Positions 31,775 through 38,618 of a stretch of DNA of 38,618 nt are shown piece by piece (position 1 is the first letter of the stretch; each line of letters opens with the position of its first letter). The notes under the pieces were generated by a model. The model did no database searches. It saw only the letters and a program-made list of their open reading frames with translations, and was not told the origin of the DNA. This DNA comes from Diphasiastrum complanatum (Eukaryota > Streptophyta > Lycopodiopsida > Lycopodiales > Lycopodiaceae), in NCBI GenBank assembly GCA_029204225.1, contig MU835498.1:1-38618 (forward strand), in the 5' to 3' direction. A program made the translations under genes and the position numbers.

Positions 31775-32645
31775 TAGTCTTTGAAAAACATTGATCTTGG
31801 AATCATTCCAAGATTGGATCTATGTTTAATGAAGGAACTCTTGAGTAGATGCTTGGTGAGTAGATCGACAATACAAGATGATGAATCAATATGCTCCAAA
31901 TGGATCTCTCCTCCAATAAGCTTCTCTCTCACAAAGTGGTGTGCCACTTACTTTAGCTCCAATAAAATCCTCTTGATCCAAAGCACTTCTTTTGTCAATG
32001 TAGTGAGTGCTTTATACTCGGCCTCACAAGAAGAAAGAGATAATATCTTGCTTTTTGGAAAGCCAAGATATGAGATTTCCTCCAAAAAAGATAGTATATG
32101 CACTTGTAGACTTTCGATTCATCTTGTCACTTACAAAGTCCGAATCTGAGTAGCCAATGATAGATAAATCTTCACTTTGGTAGATTAGAGCATAATCATG
32201 TGATGAAGATATATACCTTAGCACTCTCTTGGCCATCTTCCAATGTTAGTTCTTTGGATCTTGCATAAATTGACTCAACTTGTGCACAGAATAGCTCAAG
32301 TCGGGTCTAGTTATAGTAAGCCATATCAAAAAGCCAATAAGACTCCTAAAAAGTGTGATGTCCTTGAAGGATCTTTCATCACCTTTATTAGGATCTTTTA
32401 CAATGTGTCCCACAGGTGTGTCAATGCCCTTACATCCTTCCATATGAAACTTTTCCAACATAGCAAGAGAATATCTAGATTGACAAATAAAAGCACAATC
32501 ATCATGAAAGTCAATCTCTAGGCCTAGTATGTAATGGATCTCTACTAGATATTACATCTTAAACTCTTTTCCAAGTGCTTTTTTGGTTTCTTCAACCAAT
32601 TTGATGCAACTTCCACATAGGATAATGTGATCTACATAAATGACC
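31775..32645 (-). pseudogene. Copia C RT end, RNase H and C-terminus
   Basis: Right to left on the minus strand: VIYVDHIILCGSCIKLVEET (RT active site YVDD reads YVDH), ILGLEIDFHDDCAFICQSRY, SLAMLEKFHMEGCKGIDTPV, LIGFLIWLTITRPDLSYSVH, MAKRVLRYISSSHDYALIYQ, IIGYSDSDFVSDKMNRKSTS, and the terminal VDLLTKHLLKSS with LGMIPRSMFF. These are the last third of copia pol. A stop follows FKM near the RT block, and a frame change lies near 32240. All upstream genes are missing; the right end abuts the E LTR copy at 32657. Confidence 0.8.
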
Positions 32646-32656
32646 TTAAGGGGGGC
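32645..32656 (+). other. Polypurine tract before the right E LTR copy
   Basis: AAGGGGGGC directly precedes the LTR-like TATTGGAAATT. Position and composition fit a plus-strand primer site of element E. Confidence 0.45.
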
Positions 32657-32775
32657 TATTGGAAATTAAGTCCACAATTGTCTGTTTGGTGAATGACTAA
32701 TTTCTATTTCAAGATTCTTCCTGCACGTTTATTGATCGTTGATCTAGGGTCAGGTGAACCCAACTTTGGTTCTAC
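32657..32775 (+). repeat. Right copy of the E LTR start (119 bp)
   Basis: Matches 23901-24019 with about 10 differences in 119 bases by hand count. Begins TATTGG where the left copy has TGTTGG. Similarity stops at GGTTCTAC, so this LTR is truncated or recombined. Confidence 0.75.
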
Positions 32776-34787
32776 ATCATTCCTGCTCTCTTCTCCGTTC
32801 ACGTTCTCCATACTCCCTTGCCCCATTAGATGGTGGACCTATTTCAAGAATAAAAAACGATAAGATATTTTGATATTATGATATCTGGTTTAAAGACGTA
32901 AGATAAGGAAATTAGAAAATACTCTTGTAGTAGAAAAGTGGCTGATTACAAGTCCGATTGATTTGTGTCAGAACTATGGAATTCTATTGCAAAAAGGTGG
33001 TTTGTTGAAACCTATTCCTTGTTGGTGGTAATCAACTTGATCCTGGTGAGGACTGAGATCCGTGGGTTGATGCAAGGAGGGAAATTCACGCTAACAATAT
33101 ATTCTTTTGAGGTGATCTCCGATTGAGATTTTGGTTGTGGAATAGCACTCTTTGAGAAATATTCTCTCTTAGAGGATAATCAAGCTACATGATTCTTGGT
33201 TAAGAAAGTATTGTGTACAGATGAGGTGATATCTGTAGAGATATGCTATGTAGTGAATCTTTGAGTGATCATAAACCTTTTGTACAAACTTTTAAATTAT
33301 GTGGATCTACAAAGGATTCCTTGGACTAAGTTTATTTGCATGCACAAACTAGTTGGTAAAAAACATAGGCATATTGGTGAGAATTGTGTAGAGACAATTT
33401 CTCGCTAGGTTATAATAATTTCTCATTGAGAATTGCTTATTGACCTATAATTGATTTAGAATCAGATTAAATGTGGTGTTTTGGTACCACACCTAGACAT
33501 TTAAATATTTTCTAAATCCGATATTGCTAACTGAGTCAGAAGTGCTACTTTTGAGTTAGTTGTTTGAATCAATAATATATTCCTACTTATGGATATAATT
33601 GTTGAAATGTATTGCTTATAAGTCACAACCTTTGATTCATTTAAAGGTTTATGTGCATAGAATACACGTGAACTTTTGGCCTTTTCTTTTCTTGATTGGA
33701 AAGAATAGAATGCTATCCCGAAAGACTCATGAGAGTTGGATAGTTGTTGGTTTCCAAAAGTTAGAACTTCATGTAATGAGGTTCCAATGAATCTTGAGTT
33801 ATTCTAGATAAGAACTTAAGAATAATTGAATCTCGACGCATTTCTTTGTGCCATGGCTAAAGTAAGGGCATTTTTTGGATTACAATCCTTTTATAGGCAC
33901 CTTTTGTGAGTTGGAAAAGTCTGAAACTTTATAGATGGAAAGAACTTTTTGGAACAACTCATGTGTCTTCAAAAAATTGTGATGCACTCTTATGATGTGG
34001 TATGCTCTTGGGAATATGGAGAGTTGGGATTGGCGAATCATAACTCAGACTCTAGGATATACCTAATCCATAAGAGAGGACTACGTTCATGGTAAGATTA
34101 CCCCGAATGAATAAACAAGTTAGTGAAATTTTGGTACGACTGATCATCTTACCAAATCGGCTATGTTTATTCGGGTAAAGACCGAGTAGTTATAAAGTGT
34201 CTATTTAGGCTTTACGAATTACCAAGTGACATTATGAACATTCACGATTCAATGTTTATTGGTCTCTTTTGGTCGGTCGTATTCGCTAAACTAGAGATGA
34301 CTCTGAGCTTAAAGTTCTTCTGATCATTGGTAGTTGCCTATGTTAGGTTATCACGTTCTTTTATTGAGTATAGGACAAGAATCTGATGAATTATGATTGA
34401 CGAATCATAGCTCAGATTTTAGTTATACTTGATCATTTAAAAGAAGGATTACTTGCGTGATCAGATCAGATAAGATGTGGGGAGGAACTCAAGTGCATCC
34501 GGTTTTTCACGTAAGCTGACTCAAGAAGAGTCTACGCGAAGGATTGCATCTCGGTTCTGGAGACCAATTGGACTTGTTGGATAAATCATTGGGGGTGTTT
34601 CGGTTTGAACCCGAAAGGATCTTGGATACAAGAACTAAACGATTGAGAAATCGTATAATTACCAAGCATCTGGTTTGATGGAAGAGTCGCACATACGATG
34701 ATGATTCCTGATAATTGGAAGGGAGCTTAAGGATGGATTTCCCTAGTTTTAAGTTTTGAGGACAGAACTTGAATAAGGGGGGAAGAA
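32776..34787 (+). other. Element D internal region, right part, non-coding
   Basis: Two kilobases without any recognisable retrotransposon protein, ending in the polypurine tract AAGGGGGGAAGAA next to the 3' LTR. No long open frame of interest on either strand. Confidence 0.6.
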
Positions 34788-35323
34788 TGTCATGCCAACG
34801 ACTGGTCTCGGGTAGCGTGTCCATGCTAGAGATCGATAGACCAACAACCTGTAAGCTAGTTATGCCTATAAGGGAATTGGGGCCATTATGTGTATAAGGT
34901 CATAATTAATGGTTGTAAGCCTAAACACATGATGGTGGATTTGTATGGGTCTATCAGTGATTCATTGAGAAATTGGATGATGTGGTGGGCCCAGATAGGT
35001 TGCAGAGGTGTCCAGTGAATTGTCATACTGCACTACTAGTGGTGCGTCAGATTGGAGGGTATAAGTATACCTATTGGGCTCTCACTAGTGGATCCTTGAT
35101 TATGAGACTGGTAGCCGTATGTTGTTGGTGTGATGCCACACTCCTCTTTGAGATTGATCCATAGCTTGGGGGTAGATCCGTTCGGTCTAGATTTGGTTGA
35201 GTAGGTTTGTCCACTATCCGTTTGGTCTAGATTTGGTTGGGTAGGTTTGTCCACCATCCGTTCCCTTGTTTGTTGCTTGTATTGGCATGCTTAAAATAGG
35301 ATCCTTGGTTGAGGACTTTATAT
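34788..35323 (+). repeat. Element D 3' LTR
   Basis: Starts TGTCATGCC after the polypurine tract and aligns with 22886-23380. The extra length is explained by one additional 40-bp unit at 35181-35260. Confidence 0.85.
35181..35260. repeat. 40-bp tandem duplication in D 3' LTR
   Basis: TTCGGTCTAGATTTGGTTGA at 35181 and TTTGGTCTAGATTTGGTTGG at 35221; each 40-base unit ends CCATCCG or CTATCCG. The 5' LTR has one unit only. Confidence 0.9.
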
Positions 35324-35780
35324 TGCACCAAGAAGGAGGCTCTGACTTTGTCAAAAATTCCCAAGAAGAAGAAAAGGTGTTGATGGTACAAGATCAACCA
35401 TATAGAGATGCCTATGAATGATGTCTAGATTCAGGTGCTTCTCAGCACATGGCTCCTTGTAAGAACCTATTCTTGAATCTCACAGCAACTGAATCAAAGT
35501 ACATTCTCTTTGGAGACTCAAGCTCACACAAAGTAGAAGGCCAAGGCTCTATTCGACTTCAATTCCCAGATGTCATCACTAGACAACCTAATGGTGTACT
35601 CTATGTACCCAAATTAACAAAGAATTTATTGTCTATAAGCAAGATCACCGATCAAGGCTATAGAACTTTGTTTACTTCTAGTTGATTACCATTCTTGACA
35701 AGAATTTAAATATAGTCCTCTCTGCATATAGAGAAGGAAATTTATATATCTTGAGTCACGATTATGCACTTTCTGTGAGT
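35324..35780 (+). pseudogene. Copia F gag end and protease
   Basis: Resumes in frame after element D with QEGGSDFVKNSQEEEKVLMV. A TGA at 35419-35421 stands where Trp usually precedes CLDSGASQHMAP, the aspartic protease motif. The domain continues with YILFGDSSSHKVEGQGSIRL, GVLYVPKLTKNLLSISK and ends at a TAG near 35683. The TGG-to-TGA change and the later stop make the polyprotein unreadable. Confidence 0.8.
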
Positions 35781-35789
35781 AATTCAGAT

Positions 35790-36315
35790 GCTCATGTATG
35801 GCATTAGAGATTAGGGCACTTAAACATAATATCTATCTTGTATATGCATCATAATAGTATGGTCAAGGATATGAGACTTAATATTATCTCCACAAGAAAT
35901 CAGACTATATGTGAAATGTGCTTACTAGGAAAACAACCTAGGTCAAGATTTCCTAAAGGACAAGCCAAAAGGGCTAAGTCTATTCTTGAATTAATCCATA
36001 GTGATTTACGTGGTCCTATGAGTGTGCCCTTTGGGTCAAGCTTTATATTTCATCAACTTTATTGATGACCTCTCCAGATTCACCAGAATTATGTTCATCA
36101 AGAACAAGTCTGAGGCATTCAACTGTTTCAAAGAATTTAAATAGTTTGTTGAGACTCAAACTGGTCAGAGGATCAAGACCCTTTGATCTGATTCTGGGGG
36201 AGAGTACATGTCTGATGAAATGGCGGACTACTTATCTTCATGTGGCGTGCACCATCAGTTCACTGTCAGCTACACACCATAATAGAATAGAGAAGCTGAC
36301 ATGAAATAGTCGAAC
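35790..36315 (+). pseudogene. Copia F GAG-pre-integrase and integrase core
   Basis: Pre-integrase: RLGHLN..., ICEMCLLGKQPRSRFPKGQA (C-x2-C ... GK). Integrase: LELIHSDLRGPMSVPFGSS with the first Asp, then FINFIDDLSRFTRIMFIKN, and SDSGGEYMSDEMADYLSSCG with the second Asp. Stops at four positions: after EFK (TAG), in KTL*SDSGG (TGA for CGA), and two adjacent (TAA TAG) exactly at the QQ of the TPQQN motif. A frame shift at about 36045 separates the first part. All four stops could arise by C-to-T. Confidence 0.8.
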
Positions 36316-36319
36316 ACTT

Positions 36320-36673
36320 TTGAAAGCATCACGATCCATGATGTCCAATGTTCAGTTACCCAAATTTTTTGCAATTTCTATAGCTTGCTATCTGCAAAAT
36401 TATTCCAACACAAGGACGGTCGACTCTAAAACTCCGTTTGAAGTCTACTACGGTTACAAAACAAGTCTGAAACACCTTCATGTGTTTGGATGTCTCTACT
36501 ATACACAAATACCGTCTGATCTGAGGAAGAAACTAGACCTAGTCAGCTACAAGAATATTTTCATTGGTTACTCATCACATAAAGCGTATCACATCTATGA
36601 TGTTGAAATTGGTCAGATCTCAGTCAGCCGTGATATTGTCTTCCTTGAAGACAAGTTCTATGATTTCAAGTAG
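36320..36673 (+). pseudogene. Copia F integrase C-terminal region
   Basis: SRTLLKAS-type start (MKASRSMMSNVQLPKFFAIS), TRTVDSKTPFEVYYGYKTSL, HLHVFGCLYYTQIPSDLRKK and YKNIFIGYSSHKAYHIYDVE, then ISVSRDIVFLEDKFYDFK. This is the integrase C-terminus that links to RT. It stops at a TAG where the reading could continue. Confidence 0.8.
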
Positions 36674-37436
36674 AAGCGGCAAATGTAGGAGTTTGTTCCA
36701 ACAACTCCATTCACCATCGATAGGCTTGGACCTACGGTTATTCACAACCAAAACCTGAAAACATCCCTGTCATTCACCCAGGAGAGTCATCCGCTCAGAA
36801 ACCTGCAGCTCGAAGATATACTCGACAACGACAACAACTTGATCGTTTCGTCCCTCAGGCATTTATCAGTCATGCTGACCCTGCCTCTATTGCAGAAGCA
36901 CTGTCAATGTCAGATGTAGACAAATGGAAAGCTGGGATGGACGTTGAGTACAGCTCATTAATGAAGAACAAGACCTGGAGTCTTGTTGATCCTCATGCAG
37001 GTACAAAACTAATTGACACTAAATGGATCTTCAAACTGAAGCTCAAGCCAGATGGATCAATATCCAAATGGAAAGCTCGCTTAGTGGTTAAAGGATATGA
37101 GCAAGTATACAAGATAGATTACACTGACACTTTCAGTCCAATGGTAGAACATCAATCTATTCGAATCTTATTGGCTATAGCTGCTGCAGAGGATCTGGAC
37201 ATTCATCCGATGGACGTCCAGACAACATTCCTTAATGGATACGTTCAAGAAGGTATTTATATTTATCAACGAAAAGATTACATCCTTCAAGGCCAAGGGC
37301 ATACAATATACAAATTGTAGAAGGCTCTTTATGGGCTCAAGCAAGCTCCTAGGCCCTGGTTTGAAAGAATTAATCACTTCTTGTTGCAACACCAATTTAC
37401 TTCTTGCTCTGTTGATTCAAATGTGTATCTTTCATG
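36674..37436 (+). pseudogene. Copia F linker and first half of reverse transcriptase
   Basis: A linker (with ARRYTRQRQQLDRFVPQ) leads to DKWKAGMDVEYSSLMKNKTW, LIDTKWIFKLKLKPDGSISK, KARLVVKGYEQVYKIDYTDT, FSPMVEHQSIRILLAIAAAE, IHPMDVQTTFLNGYVQEGIY, then TAG at 37318 (normally CAG of QKALYGLKQAPR), KALYGLKQAPRPWFERINHF and SCSVDSNVYLS. Catalytic Asp of MDVQTTFLNG is present. The YVDD block and all of RNase H are missing, as the element breaks off at about 37436. Confidence 0.85.
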
Positions 37437-37864
37437 ATTATTTCTCGACTTTTTTGGCATGTACTGATGGATCATGATCACATGCAAGTGTAATCATACC
37501 CTAACTACTATAATTCAATCCCATGTAAGTACTCAAAGTTTTGATTATGCTCAATATTGACTCCTACAGACCAATTTTAGCCAAAATCATCAAATTTTGA
37601 CCAAAATATGGACTCGATCCAATATTGACCATATAATTGGCATGCAGTCATTAAAATTTGTCATAATGACTGAAAAACAACAAGTAATATGTTGAAAATC
37701 ATTATGTACAGTGTGTTTGATAAATGTCAAGCTAAAACAATGAATTGAAAGAAGCCACTTAATTAGATGTCAATTCCATCACCATGAACAAAAAACAAGG
37801 ATTTACTATAAAAAAGCTACAAAAAAGTAGAAAGCATCTCCAACTTCTGATCAATGCAAGCCTA
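37437..37864. other. Stretch without recognisable genes; possible 5' part of element G
   Basis: AT-rich. On the minus strand just after the G primer-binding site a short frame MVMELTSN ends at a stop, which might be a ruined gag start. Nothing else is recognisable. Confidence 0.35.
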
Positions 37865-37877
37865 GGCTCTGATACCA
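37865..37877 (-). promoter_or_regulatory. Primer-binding site of element G
   Basis: On the minus strand TGGTATCAGAGCC, a full canonical copia PBS, preceded by ...CTTTACAG as the end of an LTR. Confidence 0.7.
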
Positions 37878-37878
37878 C

Positions 37879-38618
37879 TGTAAAGATTGTCGAGTGTAGA
37901 ATATAGATTCTAACGATCTCAAAAGGAGTGTTGTATCCAACCAAGTACAAACTTAAAGTCAAACCCCAATGAGCTTCACTCTCGAGCCACAATGACTTAA
38001 TACAAGAGGGGGAGAGCTTTTTGGGAAATAAATACCAGGATCTGGAAGTGGAGGAGGGCGAGTTTCTATAGGTATATAAAGACCACTGGAGCCTAGGAAT
38101 ATTCTTTTCAAAACCATAATCATTTACTAAATGCATATTCAATTGCTTTTGATCTCCTCAGCATGCACAAAAGTTGTCATATCACCATGTACTACTCCAC
38201 ATGTCCTAATTGGAGTGTGCACCTCTCACAAGATTATTAATTACATTTCTGGCCTAATTCATAATGATAATGTGTAACTAATAAACTCATACTTGGGAGT
38301 GCCAAATATCCATATCAAGGATTATTTTGAATCCTCTAAATGGGACATTGATGTAACACTTTTTGACAACAGAAGATTGAGTGATACTCAAAGTATGTGT
38401 AGTACACAAGAAAATGAATTTTTGTTCCTACTCACATGCTTAAAACTTGGAGAGACTATCTTTATGATAGTAAGTTTTTGGTGTAAATCTCTTAAGTATC
38501 TCACAAGTTGAGGATCGAGGGAGTCATTACAAGGAGAGACTAAGCAAGTGACGAGGATACAGCAGGAGAGGTGAAAAAAGGAATTTGATTATGGAAAATA
38601 GTTTTACTAGGTTGGGGG
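37879..38618 (-). repeat. Element G 5' LTR (right boundary not seen)
   Basis: Sequence next to the PBS begins TGTAAAGATTG on the plus strand (LTR end CTTTACA on the minus). A TATA-like stretch TATATA lies at about 38091-38098. The left genes of this minus-strand element are not recognisable, and where the LTR ends on the right is unknown; the remainder of the window has no genes. Confidence 0.4.

Larger units (their letters stand above)
22886..35323 (+). mobile_element. Element D: non-autonomous LTR retrotransposon, itself interrupted
   Basis: Two related LTRs (22886-23380 and 34788-35323), a PBS directly after the first and a polypurine tract directly before the second define the element. 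Its own internal sequence, 23381-23900 and about 32776-34787, has no recognisable gag or pol, so it must have relied on another element for enzymes. The middle is occupied by the E/A/B/C block. The insertion is inside copia F gag. Flanking bases (AACAC before, TGCAC after) share only CAC, so the 5-base duplication is imperfect or an end is misplaced by a base or two. Confidence 0.8.
21934..37436 (+). mobile_element. Copia F: outer Ty1/copia element, split by element D
   Basis: PBS, gag (22092-22885), then an 12.4-kb interruption by element D (22886-35323), then gag end/protease, GAG-pre-integrase, integrase and the first half of RT in correct copia order up to about 37436. The reading resumes across D in the same frame (AKKKMQQH before, QEGGSDFVKN after), so the two halves are one element. 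The rest of RT, RNase H and the 3' LTR are absent, because of truncation. It is the oldest layer of the nest. Confidence 0.8.

Noticed and set aside
22886-35323. Exact 5-bp target duplication for element D
   Set aside because: AACAC and TGCAC on the two sides share only CAC, so no exact duplication can be claimed.

Overview
This window looks like a transposon-rich stretch of a plant nuclear genome. The evidence is Ty1/copia elements whose primer-binding sites match initiator tRNA-Met, a FAR1-type MULE, a BED-finger hAT element with introns, plant-type (TTTAGGG) telomere-like motifs, and very long (GA)n tracts. The mix would fit a large fern or other vascular-plant genome, but the species cannot be read from the sequence. 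I found no intact host gene; every recognisable coding region is a broken transposon gene.

Layout. 43-3499 (minus): decayed MULE/FAR1-like transposase with N-terminal zinc domain, DDE core, SWIM finger and tail. 3671-3819 and 4215-4520: long microsatellites. 4521-9250: mostly featureless, with a tRNA-like sequence (4810-4935), degenerate repeats (7330-7500), an 85-bp tRNA-derived insertion bounded by a perfect 16-bp duplication (8228-8344), and a foldback element (8911-9251). 10375-10671: copia integrase relic with an internal deletion. 12672-17961: a ~5.3 kb GC-rich hAT transposon flanked by the 8-bp duplication GGCTGATG. Its insertion point can be checked against a paralogous uninterrupted copy at 18590-18860. 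17970-21000: largely featureless apart from (GA)45.

21000-37436 is a nest of LTR retrotransposons. The oldest visible copia (F, plus strand; PBS 21937, gag 22092-22885) is split by a second LTR element (D, LTRs 22886-23380 and 34788-35323) and resumes at 35324 with protease, integrase and RT. D has no recognisable genes and is itself interrupted by a block bounded by related LTR ends (E, 23901-24019 and 32657-32775). That block holds a partial plus-strand copia (integrase and RT), a nearly complete minus-strand copia (B, 26576-30762) and the 3' end of another minus-strand copia (C, 31390-32645). A further minus-strand LTR/PBS (G) begins at 37865.

Premature stops in the hAT, in F and in several MULE and B positions are nearly all explicable as C-to-T or G-to-A changes. 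This fits long silencing by cytosine methylation. Both RT active sites that remain readable (B and C) are mutated.
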